From: Hansfordia pulvinata
Lineage: Eukaryota > Ascomycota > Sordariomycetes > Xylariales
DNA length: 64,000 nucleotides
Direction: 5' to 3'
Assembly: GCA_006538405.1 (NCBI GenBank)
Contig: BJKQ01000004.1
Span: 186,001-250,000 of the forward strand
Position numbers and translations under genes: made by a program
The notes under the pieces: generated by a model
What the model saw: the letters and a program-made list of their open reading frames with translations, nothing else
Told to the model about the DNA's origin: nothing
Database searches by the model: none
Shown: positions 32,925 through 44,800 of the stretch, in pieces
How positions within the stretch are numbered: position 1 is the first letter of the stretch
Layout: each line of letters begins with the position of its first letter

Positions 32925-35725
32925 AATAATTATAAGCAGTTTAAGTGGTTTTTAAGTTTTTAAGTGTTTTTTAATAATAAGTAGCCTTTTTATTATATTA
33001 AGTACTTTATTATAAATTCTTATTAACGTGAATTTAATATCTTTTTAACCTTAAATTCTTAAGCGTCGGTATCAGCCTTAATCTTTATTTCGAGCTATAC
33101 GTTAACTAATATTAATTTTAATAATAAAACGTGGAATATTAAATAGATTTTTATAATATTAAGTAATAATAATTTATAATTAATTAATAAAACAATCTCG
33201 TTAATTTTAAATAGCCCGATTTTCTTAAAATTTAATTTATCGTTAAATCGTTTAATTTAAATGTTTTTATGTAATAAATAAACCTTATCTCCTTTTTTAA
33301 AGGTCGGCCTTAACGACCGGTAATTATCGTAATATCGTTTTATACGTTATTAAATCGCCGTGAGTTCCGTATAAAGATATTCTTAAAAAGTTATAAGATA
33401 TTTAACTTAAATAACGGTTTTTAAAGCGTTACCGTTAATTATTACTTATTATAATCTTTATAAGTTAAATCCGTAATTTATATAAAAGGGTGATATCTTT
33501 ATATCTTTATTATTTAAGTTATTATATACGAATTCTACCTTAAGTAAAAGGGATACTTAATTATTTTATTCGAAGTTAACATAACATCGTAAATATTACT
33601 TTAATACTTAATTAAGTCGTTTTATACAATTATTTATTTACGGATAATATATTATTAACGTTTTATATTACACTTTAAGTTATTATATAAATAATTTTTA
33701 AAAGTAAGCTATAAAAAGCTTATCTTAATCCGTAATAAGTTCTTTTAATAAACTATATTAATTAAATATGGTTTTATTTATAAGTTATATAATTTATATT
33801 ACGGTTATAGTTTCCTTAAATAATTAAAACTTCGCGAACTTAATAAGCTGTTTTATATAAATTATAATATTATTATAAACGATTTTAATTATTAAGTTTA
33901 TAAATAACGGTAACTTTATAATAAAATTTATTAAAACCGATTTCTATACTTTATCCTTAAAAGGTATAAGTTAAAGTTCTTTATAAGGCTTATAACGTGC
34001 TGCCTTAAATCGAATACATATATCGTATTCTCCGATTACCGTTTTAATTAATCTTTTAAGGTTCGGAAAGTCGTAATCGCGTCGTACTCGTTATATAGTT
34101 TTTTAAATCCCTTAATAATTATAAGATAAGTCTTTATAAATTATCGTAATAAATTATTATTATAACGGTATAAGTATAAATCGTTTATTATAAAAGAGTA
34201 TAACTTTATTAAGTTATTTAAAAAGGTTAAACCGGTTATTATTTAATAATACTTTTAAGCGTTATGTTTCTTATCGTAATTTATAATTAAATTATTCTTC
34301 TTTAACTTAAGTAAGTCGGATTTATTATATTAAAATTAAGTTTTTATCCTTATTTTATTATAAGATAAATTATAATTCGGCTATTAATTTTATTATAAAG
34401 TGGTCGGATCGTTTATTAAAAGCGTTAACTTTAACATTTTCCTTACCTTTATAATATTCGATTTTAAAGTTAAATTTAAAGAGGATCTTTATTTATCGAA
34501 TTTATCACTTATTAAAGACTTTATTTTCCGTGAAAGCCGTAAGGTTCTTATGGTCGGTTTAAATAATTATAAGGGTGAATATACCACTTAAGTAATGTCT
34601 TTATTCTTTAAATACTTTAATAATAATTATAAGCTCTTTATTATATATTATATAATTAAGCTTAAGTCCGTTAAACTTCTTTAAGAAAAAGGCTATTAAG
34701 TGTAACTTACCGGATTTATCTCGTTATTTAAGTTATCTTTTTATAATAAAGTTATTAATATCGGTTTTAACTTTTATAGGTTTATTAAGATTTATTATTA
34801 TTATAATTAATTTTTATATAATAACATCCTTAATCGTGTTAAATACTATTTAAAGTTTATCGTTTTATTTAAAAAGGCGATCCTTTTTTATTATATCGGT
34901 GAGCGGCGTAGCGTGCTTATTATACCCCTTAATAAAGGCTTAATAATAATTTATAAGTCCGATAAACGATCGAATCTTTGAAACGTTATAAGGGATAAGT
35001 TAATCTTAAACTGTTTAAATCTTAAATTATTATATTAAGACTTTTCTTAATTAAATAATATATCCGACGAAATTAACTTTTATTTAATAAAATTAACTTT
35101 TCTTTAAATTAACTTAAAAGTTAACGTTTTAAAAGGCTTAAAGGACTTACGTTACGTGGCTTATATAATCCGTTTTATTTTTAAAGTAAATCAGAATATC
35201 GTTAAGGTATATTATAATAAAGATATTAAGGTAAGGTTTAAGAGTGTTATCGATTATGTTTTAAAAACTGGTTAAAGCATTTATAAGTTTAAAAGGCATT
35301 ATTAAATACTTAAAATACCTTTTAAGTGTTTAAAATACCGTCTTTTATTTATCTTTTTTTAAGATTTTAATAAGATAATAAGCGTTTAATAGATTTATCA
35401 CGGTAAAGATCTTAATTTTATAAAGCTAATCCTTAAGTACCTTAATTAAAAGTAAAGGGTATCGATTCTTAATTATAATATCGTTAAGTTATCGATAATT
35501 AACATATATTTATTAAGATCCGTCCTTTTTAAGTATAAAAAGGATAAGGTAATTAACCGATAATATAAATAATTTAATATATCCTTTCTTTAAATCCTTT
35601 TATAGCTTCTTTTTAAGTTCAGCGCGTTATATTAAGTTTAACGGATAAATAGACTTAAATATTAATTAAGCTCCGTTTTTAAGTGGTATCGTATAATCGT
35701 AATTTAAATATAATAATAAGCTATC
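32925..35725 (-). pseudogene. RIP-destroyed pol (reverse transcriptase, integrase, chromodomain)
   Basis: Minus-strand translation, ignoring stops, gives recognisable pieces in order. An RT N-terminus (NYDYTIPLKNGA, about 35680) is followed by the RT core, with YFKYLIMPF (about 35290) and the active-site block YLNDILIY (35188-35209), where the family has YLDD. The first Asp is now Asn by G-to-A. Next come integrase segments EYDICIRFKAARYKPYKEL (about 33970-34050), LKELITD (about 33730-33750), YLRCYVNFE (about 33571-33597) and VEFVYNN (about 33525). A chromodomain-like end has EFIIKYLI followed by KGY (about 32930-33063). Most stops are TAA where the family has Gln (CAA) or Trp. The RNase H and integrase zinc finger should lie between 34.2 and 34.9 kb but were not resolved. 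Confidence 0.85.
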
Positions 35726-36969
35726 TTTTATATTAAATTTATCTTAAAATAATATTATAAATTATTAATACTCCTTAAGTATTACTTATTTTAATAAGTA
35801 ATCCTTTTTTATTATCTTAATAATAATACGTTTTATAAATATAAACTTAAATCCGTTCGGTGACGAAAGCATCGTCTTTAACCGAGTGTCGTGATCTCTT
35901 TTTAATATTCCTTATTAAAAACGGTTAATACTTTAATTAATTTTAAGATTCGCCGATTATAATTAAGGTATCCTTAAAATTATCTTATTTAAGATATTAA
36001 TAATATTTAATTAAAGTCTTATAAGTCGGTCTTAAATAATAACCGGGAGGGGCGTAGTTTTACGTTCGATTTATTTTTAAGCTCTCTTTAAATAACTCTT
36101 ATTTATTATCGTGAGTTAATATAAGGCGTCCTTTTTATTTTATAATAATTTAAATTTATTAACGATTCGTAATGATATTAAATTCCAGGTCGATCCGTTA
36201 TTAATTAATACTTAAATTCTCTTTAATTTATAATATACCGTTATATTAAGTTATACGGCTTTATTTTTATTAAAGGCTTATCTTATTATGTAAGTTCTTT
36301 TTATTTATTACCTTAAATTAATAATAAGGTGCTTTAATTTTTTAAGTATTATCGCGTTATTACTCGTGTTAAGCCGTGTTATTAAGAGTTATTTATAAAA
36401 GCCTCGCTTTATTATAATTTAATATTCGAGGGTGAAATATATTATTTATCGTCTTGCGGTAATAATTTAATTAATAAGTTATTAACGTGTTTTAACGTTT
36501 AACTTTTAAGTATTAACTCCTTAATTAAGTGTCGTACTTACTTTACGAGTTTAACGCGTATTACGTATATAATTCCTTTTAACGGGTTATAACGTTATCT
36601 TAATTTCTTATAAGGTATAAAAAGTGTTCCTTAATAAAATATAAAAGGTTTTATTAACACGAAGTGGTTAAAGTATTAATAATATTATAATTCCCGTATT
36701 AATTTAAGCGTTTTAACTTTTATAAGGAAGTAACGAAACTTAACTTTATCGGTTAAGTATTATTAATAAGTAATATAAATATAATTGTATTATATAATCT
36801 CGCCGTGTTAAGCGTTATAAGGAATTAAGTTATATACGTCTTTATATACTTTTTTTAAGTCTTCTTCGTTTAAGATTATTATAAATTCTTTTGTGTCGTT
36901 AAAGGTCTTATTATAATAAAAGAAATTTTTTTTTTCTTCTTTATTAAATAAATACTTATATAAGCTTCG

Positions 36970-37330
36970 TACTTAATAGGTTTTTATTACGTCGCTTAAT
37001 TCGTTATAGTTTTCTTAAGGGTATTCTTTAAGCTTAAGTATAAGTGTCCACTTATAAGGCCCTTTTAAAGATTAAACATGTATTAATACGTTAATTATTA
37101 CGTTTACTTTTTTATTAAATATTCGTTATCTCGCCACGAGATTATAATAATCTTTATAATCTTCGATTTACTTAATTAAATCTTACCGATCTTCTCGGTC
37201 TTAAATAACACTTATTTTAAAATAAAGAGCTTATTTATTCTTTATAATTACTTTAAAGATAAAGGAATTAAAAGGATCTTTTTTAATAAATAATATAATT
37301 TTAATACGTTCTTATATCTTATCGTCTTTA
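36970..37330 (-). pseudogene. Gag-like remnant of the chromovirus
   Basis: The minus strand here gives a hydrophilic, helix-prone stretch broken only by TAA codons. It includes DLIK, IEDYKDYYNLVAR, FNKKVNVIINVLIHV, SLKGPYKWTLILKLKEYP and ENYNELSDVIKTY. Position (about 1.8-2.1 kb inside the 5' LTR, upstream of pol) and composition fit a gag capsid region. There is no diagnostic zinc knuckle, so the label is positional. Confidence 0.45.
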
Positions 37331-39097
37331 GCTTTAAGTATATTATCGATAATATCGTTTAAATTATTATTATATCGTTTATTAAATAAAGCGTATAATT
37401 AAAGGTTATTTACGGATTCGTTAAAGAATTAAACTTTTTATTTTAAATAAGCCGCTCGTTCTTTAATAATAACTTATTAATATCCGTGTTTAAAAATCCA
37501 GAGTATAACGTTATATTATATAATAATATTAAGCTTCCTTTAATTAATAGTCCTTATAATTACTTAAAGGATTTACTTTAAGGAGTTATATTATATAAAG
37601 CCTTATTTACGTGCTTTTTATTTTAATATATCCTTTAAGTCTCGTAAAAGCATTATAATATTAAATATATCGTGACCGATGTATTATTATAAGGTTAAAT
37701 ATATATAACCGACTTAAAGGGCGTTATAAGTCCTTTTTTAAAAGGTCTTAATTTATTAATTTACACGTTATTTTTAATGCTTCGTTACTTTATTAAACCC
37801 TCCTTATAATATATTAAAGGCAACGTCGAATTTAAGGTTAAAGTTTAAATTATCGTATACCTTATAAGTTATATAAACTTATTCTTTAAATATAAAGGTT
37901 TATTTATTTTAATTTATCGTGACTTCCTTAATAGCTTTAATATATTTATTAACTTATTTAAGTCGTTTAAGTGCTTAATAATCTCGTGCGATATATCTTA
38001 ATTTATCGTAATTATAACACTTAAATACCTTTTTATATTTATTATTAAAAGCGCGGTTAATATTTATAAGTTTAAGGTGTTATTTATAAAAGGTAAAGTA
38101 AGGCTTCGTCCCTCCTTATTATTATCGCCTTATATTTTAAAGTATATATTAATTATTTTCACCCCTTTTATAACGGCGTTTATATAACCGTGAATCGATA
38201 CGGATAACGGCCTTAATATATTTTATAAAGTTATTTAATAAGTCTTATTTAATTAACTTATCTTTAACTTCCTTTTTTAATCCTTAATAAAACGCGAGAA
38301 TCTTACTTTCCTTAATTAAGTTAAGTTATATAAGGATACGTTTAAAGTTAACGGTGTAAAGGGATATCGAAGTCTTTTATTAAAGGTTAATAAGTTCTTT
38401 TTTAGCTTATCGTTTTTTATTTAAGTCTTAAAATAAGCCTTTAAGTTATCGCTTAAACCCTATATAAGACGTAAAGATCCCTTATGTTTTAATAGATTAT
38501 AAAACCGGAGGTTTATTAATAAACTTAATAAAGTATAATTTAAACCACGTTAACGCTTTTTTATAAAGAAAGGATTTAACGTGGATTACACGATCTTTCT
38601 TATTATTAAAGTGTCCGTATAATTAATAAAATGCCTTTATTTAAGTTAAAAACCCTTAAAGTTACTTAAAGGTGCCGTTAAAGGTTTTAAAAGGATTAAT
38701 CTTAAGGTTAACGCTAATTAAAGGAGCTTTAATAATGCCTTTAACGCCTTATATAGCTTTAACGAGTTAAGCCTATTAAAGTTTATTAATTATATTAATA
38801 TGCTTAATATAAGCTTATTATAGCTGTTTATTAACGTTCTTATAAGCTTAATAAAAGGCCTATAATTATTCTTATAAAGTGCGGAGCTTATTAAGCAATT
38901 ACTTATACTTGCCTTTAATAAGATTATACTCCTTTTTATCGTTATTAACCCCTTTTATCTCTTTAATTAAGTTCCTTAAAGGCGTTTACGCCACCGGCTG
39001 CTTAAAGGATCCGGGTTAGGACAATATCGTGTTAATCGGATATTACTTAAGGGTATTAACGGACAGTTATCGAATACTTAAATAAAAGTGATTAAAA

Positions 39098-39615
39098 TAT
39101 AACGACCTGGATTCTTTTTAAGAAAAATATAAAATTAATTTAAAGGTTTATGTTTTAAAAGAACACTTAAAAGGTCGTTTATCGGTAAATATTAAGTAAT
39201 TAATTAATAAATAAGTAACCGAAGTATTAAATAAGTGGTAAATTATCGTTAAAAGGTTACTCTTATTTAAAAATGATTTAAATACTTAAATTAATTATTA
39301 AGGTAATAAATAATTAAATATATAAGAAAACCTTCCTTTTTTATATATCCTTTATTCCCTCCGTAATACCGTAACGGCTCACGATATTCTTATACCGGAT
39401 CATTATAATCCTTTAATGGCTTATTATAATCTTAAGTGACTTACCGTAATCTTCTTATTTTAACGAGTGATTATATTACGTGACCTTATATTAATAATCC
39501 ATATTTCTTACGTATATAATTAGGTTAATATAGCCTTATACGACCATTAATCTATAAGTCTCTTACTTACATTAATATAGCCCGTCTTACCGGCTTAATA
39601 ATCGGGTTCGTAACA
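39098..39615 (-). repeat. Right long terminal repeat (5' LTR of the minus-strand element), 518 bp
   Basis: Begins TATAACGACCTGG and ends GGTTCGTAACA, keeping the CA terminus that the left copy has lost to TA. It is directly repeated relative to 31736-32253. Confidence 0.93.
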
Positions 39616-39620
39616 CTTTT
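39616..39620. repeat. Target-site duplication, right copy (CTTTT)
   Basis: Matches 31731-31735 exactly. Confidence 0.85.
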
Positions 39621-39671
39621 AATGCCCGGACTCGTACGAATACTTATTTATTAGCCTTAAGTATATTTTTT

Positions 39672-40235
39672 AAACAGTTTATTAACTGTTTATTGCGTTA
39701 AACGTTCGAAAAAATAAAACGTTAAAATGCTGTTTAAATTTGTTAATCGTTTACGATCATTATTAAGCGTTTACGACCGTTAAATTCGCCTGCACCGCCT
39801 GTAATCGCCTGCACAACCACCTATTACTTAACATGCCTGCACCACCACCCATTGCATGCCTGCACCACCACCCATTACATGCCTGCACCACTAATTGCCT
39901 GCATTACCAATTACCATTCCCCACCATCACCACCACCACCACCACCACTCGTGTCATCAAGCGGCGGCTCTCATTTAAGGAGCTTTCAATTGCGTATCTC
40001 ATGAAATTACTTGCATGCTCTTATTGCAGAAGCCTGGCAAGATAGCTCTCTTTAAGTTGCCTAGTAGCTACTTCCCCTGTTCTCTATTTTAACAGGTCTA
40101 TAGACACCTATAAAATCAGACAGTCCCAGGCAGTTTAAACGCTTATAATTTTGAACGCTTAACATTTTAAACAGTTCGGTGTAAGTCAAACAGTCATTGG
40201 ACCGTCTGCTAAAATAAACTGTTGAAATACTGTTT
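39672..40235. mobile_element. Candidate MITE-like element with 23-bp imperfect terminal inverted repeats
   Basis: The left end (39672-39694, starting AAACAGTTTATTAACTG) and the right end (40213-40235, ending AATACTGTTT) are inverted copies matching at 19 of 23 positions. The 564 bp between contains more AACAG/CTGTT words and no ORF of note. No clear target duplication is visible, so this could be a chance or degraded structure. Confidence 0.35.
39788..39915. repeat. GCCTGCA-based short tandem array
   Basis: GCCTGCA occurs at 39788, 39807, 39835, 39858, 39881 and 39897. The third to fifth copies are spaced exactly 23 bp and share the following CCACCACCCATT, decaying in the last. A CCA-rich run follows. 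Confidence 0.75.
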
Positions 40236-40558
40236 GGAAAAACCCCCCTAACTTAGTACGGTACCTACAGCCCTGGAGGTAGGCACATAGGGACTTGGTC
40301 AGTCTTATTTCAACATGCATGGATGGTCACCCCTCCCATCACTAGAAGACCCAACCACAGACACTTATTACTTCCCTCAACACATCCACAACTCCTTACT
40401 AGGTACCTGGTGCTCAGACCTACGAGGCCAGCCTCAAGAGAGAGCCTTCGCCTCAAAGCGGCCCTCATCAATCTGCCCGTGTGCGCGCGCTCATCGCCCC
40501 GGGCACTCTGCCCGCCATCCATGCCAAACAACAGCTCACACCACTTTGGAGACCCATC

Positions 40559-41800
40559 ATGCCGCGCGTGGCCGATCACGACTTTCCCTACAACCCCGGC
40601 TTCACCACTGTCATCCGGGCACACCAGCCCCCGCCGCCTTGGCGCCGCAGTGTCGTCGAACTTCGCAAGGGGACCTGCAAGCCGCACCCCGTGCTTCAGC
40701 TGCGCTCGCCGCCCGATCGTGAGTGGCTGTCGAGCGCGACGCGCACCCAACTTGTCCTGTCCTACCCGCCTCTCGACACGCCCCAGCCCGCCAGTCTCGA
40801 ATCTTGCCGCATGACCATCGAGCACCCCATTGACATTAAAGATGAATTTGACACACGCGGCGGCGCGCAGGTTGTTGCATGCACCATCACCCCCCAGGAG
40901 AAGGAGGGCAATGATGACGACAACGACGACGTTCCGGGCCGCCAGGCTCGTCGTCCTTTCACTGCCGTGGCCAAGATTTACGACCCTCTTTACTACGTCT
41001 CCAACGCACTGCACGACGCTGTCTCCACCAGCGACATGGATTACGCCAACGAGGCAGGTGCTTACGAGCACATCGAGAGCCATGGCCGGACAGATTTCAC
41101 ACCCGAGTACTATGGCAGCTGGACGTTTGATTTGCCAGTTCGCAACAGCAGCGGGGACTGCTTTAGCGATGGCCCCCAGCGTCGCCCGGTGCGCCTCGTC
41201 CTTATTGAATTGCTCCGTGGCTGTACTGTTATGAGCCTCTTGTCACCCCATGGCCGCGAGCACCTGGCCAACCCATACATGGACTGCAGCGCTTTGGATA
41301 TCCCTGGTTTACCTTCGTCAGGCTGGACTGCGAGGGACCTCCCCGAGGAGTGGCGTCTCGAGGTGCTCGCTTTCCTCCTCGACGGCCAAGTCAGACAGCT
41401 CCACACGGGCCTTCAGCATCACGACGCCGAGGCGCGCAACATTATGCTGATTCCGCGCTCTCCTGGAACTTCCATCACCCAGCAAGTCCCGAGAATCGTT
41501 CTCTTTGATTACAACGTTTCTCGGATTTGGTTGGATAAACCGATACAGGGGACACTCCTTCCGCCTAATCCTATAGGTCGATTTTGGAACGACAATTTCG
41601 GCGACTTGCATTGTTTCATACCTGCGGACTGGACAGAGAATGGCCGGCCGGGTGGCGAGCCGCGATACGAAAGGGTGCGGCAATGGCTGCAGAAGCGTTT
41701 TGGGGGTGAGAACGCGACCAAGTACGCATCTTATGAGAAGGAGATGCGGTTCTTCAAAGAACTCGAGATGATGCGAAAGCAGCGCTCAGAAACGAGTTAA
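40559..41800 (+). CDS. Fungal protein-kinase-like (PKL fold) protein
   Basis: A single-exon ORF of 413 aa if the ATG at 40559 (MPRVADHDFPY) is the start. The frame is open upstream but has no earlier ATG nearby. The C-terminal two thirds follow a kinase fold. AVAKIYDPLYY carries the ATP-binding Lys (about residue 139). EAGAYEHIESHG is the alpha-C-like helix, and LVLIELLRG the hinge. LQHHDAEARNIML is the catalytic loop, with the HxDxxxxN pattern (Asp about 289, Asn about 294). VLFDYNVSRIW replaces DFG with DYN. This pattern is typical of a large fungal family of kinase-like proteins, often phosphotransferase-like, with no known substrates. The metal-binding Asp is present, so activity is possible. 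It lies just right of the RIP island, opposite the nuclease-like gene. Confidence 0.7.
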   Translation: MPRVADHDFPYNPGFTTVIRAHQPPPPWRRSVVELRKGTCKPHPVLQLRSPPDREWLSSATRTQLVLSYPPLDTPQPASLESCRMTIEHPIDIKDEFDTRGGAQVVACTITPQEKEGNDDDNDDVPGRQARRPFTAVAKIYDPLYYVSNALHDAVSTSDMDYANEAGAYEHIESHGRTDFTPEYYGSWTFDLPVRNSSGDCFSDGPQRRPVRLVLIELLRGCTVMSLLSPHGREHLANPYMDCSALDIPGLPSSGWTARDLPEEWRLEVLAFLLDGQVRQLHTGLQHHDAEARNIMLIPRSPGTSITQQVPRIVLFDYNVSRIWLDKPIQGTLLPPNPIGRFWNDNFGDLHCFIPADWTENGRPGGEPRYERVRQWLQKRFGGENATKYASYEKEMRFFKELEMMRKQRSETS

Positions 41801-44800
41801 TGCTTGGCTTGAGACATGAAAACAACGATGGTCACATTGTGTGCGCATTCTGCCACGGAGAGGAGGTCCCGAATCAAGTCGCCATGGGCCTTTTGGTGCT
41901 TTGGTGGAGGGCTCCAATGTGCGTGCATTGGCAGTTGACTCGTGTGGAGACATTTACTTACCGATTACAAAGTGACCCAGGCCCCGACACTTGCAAGGAC
42001 ACGGAACGTGGAGACGGTGCCGCCAGCCTGCGGCGAAGTGTCTGAGTGGGAGATTCGTGACCACGGAAGGGATGTGGGAGCAGAGGCCGGAGCCGGTTCG
42101 AGATGCACGGGCCCTTCTGATAGTACTTGGAAACCTGCAGTCGCCTGCTCGCGTCCGTTGTGCCCAGTCGCCGGGGCCGCACCCGCTGTGAAAGCCTCAC
42201 AGCCTACTTACCCGTACGACCCCGACCTGGCCGGCTTTCACCAGACTGTGAGTCTTGAAAAACTCGACACGGGGCGTCGCGGGTGTGGCGGGCTGGGGAA
42301 ACGGGGCACGCGTTATGGCGGGTCGGGTCGGGCTCTCACCTTCTCGGGACCGTACCGGGGCGATCCGACTCACGGGAGGCCGACTCTTCCTAGGTGGTCC
42401 TAATAAAATCGGCCCCCTTACCAAGCACCGCTGGTGTGCAACTGCGAGCTCTCGTCCGAGTGCTCGAACCCCCATTGAAGTGCTTGCAGCTAGGTGGGGG
42501 GACCGACCTCATTAGACTGTCATGACTGCAGTAGTGCCGAGAACATCATTGTGTGCAGACGGCGGCCTGGTGGGGACGGCACCTCAGTGAAGGCTCATGC
42601 TCGTCAGAGTGTCGCTCACTGGACAACGGGCTATATATTAGCGGAGGTATTTCCAGTCCACGCACTGCAACGCTTTGCCCCTGCAGCCGCGGCTGCGTGC
42701 CGCTGACGCTGCCTTGTGCCCCTCCCACCTTGAACCGCTGCTGGGCTCAGGGGGCGGGCGCGAGTCGTGCATACGGAGTATAGGTAGGCTCCCCCTCAGG
42801 GACGACAACGATGCGACGCGACGCGACGCCACGCCACGCCACGCGACGCCAGAGCAAGGCCCATCTTCTCGCCCTGACTCCATTCACCAACCCCCGCGAC
42901 CCGGGCGTGGGCTTGTGTGGCTGCGGCCGGGGCCTGCCTACCTCGGGGTTTTGACTTTGACCCTGTCTCGCCCCTTTTTTCTGTTTTTCCTGACAGTGAC
43001 CCTGTGCCACCAGTTCGCACCGCCCGTGTCTCACTCCCCGCCGCCACCTTGATGTTAGTTAGGGGTTCACTCCTGTCTTGGACCGAGGGGGCGGCTGGGT
43101 TTGCTCTGGGCTCTCGGGCACGACTCTCGTGCGCAAACGCTCTCGTCATCCTCCTTGCCCTGACGTTGGACGGCCCCGACGCCGCTGCACGCGCCGATGC
43201 TACGGGTGCGTGCCATCATGGCCGCATCACTTTGGGGGAGGAAGGATTCGTCCGAGTTCCCGCCCCGGTCCGGGCGTGGAGAGGCGAGAGAGCGCGGTTC
43301 AGGCTGGCGCATCCCGATCATCCACCGAGTGCGAGTGACGGTCCCCGGGCCCCGGGTGCGCGGTATTCGTACGAGTAGGTAGGCACTCGTATGCGATGGC
43401 TGCGCCGCGAGCACCAGGCCCGGTGGTGGTGGTAGAGAGATGTCACTTCGGTCTCGCCACCATTTTCTCACCCTGGCCGTGGTCTAGCGTCAACCCTAAT
43501 ACGAGTGAACACCGGCTCGCGGTATTGCTTTTGGCCTCTGGGCATGTGATGCCCTCTTTCTTCTACCCTGAACAGATCCATGTGCGCGTACGAGTAACGC
43601 GTAGACGGACATGCAAGAGGGAGTGGAGGAGGGGTTGCTTGGGTTTCGGCGCCACACTCGAGGGCTTGCTTCCAACTGAACCGTGTCGGCTGGCAACTCT
43701 GGCGGTCCCCGCTGTTGTTCATTTTCACGTCACCGCGCAAAGTCTCGCGGTCGGCTTGTAATCAGAGTTGGTCTTTTTCTTCTTCTTCTTTTTTCTTCTT
43801 CTTTTTCGGTGCTTCGACATATCTTTCTACGAGTAGACACCTTGCTCATGTTGACGGAGTTGTGGCCGTGGAGGTGCTTAATAAGAACCCGACCTTGGTC
43901 GACAATTCGTTAGGGACTCTGCTGAACGTTGGATGCCGGACGATTCTTCTTCTTTGTTGCGCAGGTCGCCTCCTCGATCCGACGCCTCATTACCTTTGGA
44001 CGGCGCTATTGACTGCATCTTGCTGCTAGAGGCCGACCCGCGCCCGTCGTCGCGAGCAGACACGGCGACTTATTACTAGTCGAGTGTCTCACGGGCACTA
44101 TTGGCCTGCACAATATTCCCTGTCGATCTCGGCTGCTGGGGGGCCATCCCCGGTTTTGTTTTCCCGCCCGTCAGCCACACCCATCCCGGGGCGATCGTGC
44201 GGACGACACTCGGCACAGGTCTGGTGTTCTCCCGCCACCCATCGCGACGGCGACGAGCTCCAAGAGCCCGGGCAGCGCCGACAAGAACAAGCCTGCCTGC
44301 GAGCGGGCGCCGCGATTCGGCGTGGCGGACAGACGGCGAGACGCGCCGGGCAACAGAGCCAGACGACGGGGGTCGACCCCAGCGCTTTGCAAACCAACGC
44401 AATCTCATCGCTCCATCACACGCTGCGGACTCGCAACATCGTTGGTGCGGACCAGCAAGGAACAGTGTGAGCAGCGCATTTTTCTCTTCTTTCGTTTTTA
44501 TTTTCTTCTCCCGGGTGTGTAGGTAGTTTGCACAACCACCATTCACCTCGAGGCCTAATCACCATGACTTCAACACGTCTATACGCGCATGCGCCTTAGT
44601 CGTTGCTCAATGTCACGATACTGACATCGGCATCTTAGGGGTACACGCAGACAGGTACGATTAGGTACTTCTTAAACACGCAACGGCCGGGCTTTGAAGC
44701 GGGTCCTGTGCTGCGCCGCCTGCGATTGCAAGACGGAGGCTCATGTCTCCAGTACCTATTCGGGCCCCCCGTGCTCGTGCTCAAAGTGCGGTAGTGGGGT

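Larger units (their letters stand above)
31736..39615 (-). mobile_element. Full-length Ty3/gypsy LTR retrotransposon (chromovirus), inactivated by RIP
   Basis: 7,880 bp bounded by two direct 518-bp LTRs and a CTTTT target duplication. It is oriented on the minus strand. The 5' LTR is the right one, and a purine tract (AAAAAAAGGGG on the minus strand, 32257-32270) abuts the left LTR as a polypurine tract should. From right to left, minus-strand translation shows a gag-like stretch near 37 kb, RT, integrase and a chromodomain. This is the order of chromoviruses, which insert into heterochromatin. Every frame is full of TAA stops, CpA and TpG are almost absent, and LTR differences are transitions. 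This is RIP, the premeiotic C-to-T mutation of duplicated DNA in filamentous ascomycetes. The duplication shows the insertion itself is undisturbed. No primer-binding site was identified. Confidence 0.93.
39621..40558. other. Right border of the AT-rich island and promoter of the kinase-like gene
   Basis: AT-rich to about 39780, then mixed composition. It holds a possible inverted-repeat element (39672-40235) and a GCCTGCA-based tandem array (39788-39915). The last 300 bp are C-rich and probably promoter and leader. No gene. Confidence 0.5.

Noticed and set aside
34400..34591. 63-aa plus-strand ORF inside the retroelement
   Set aside because: The element is coded on the minus strand and riddled with RIP stops. 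A chance survivor.
39788..39915. CRISPR-like array
   Set aside because: Short decaying tandem units without distinct spacers, in a eukaryotic genome.
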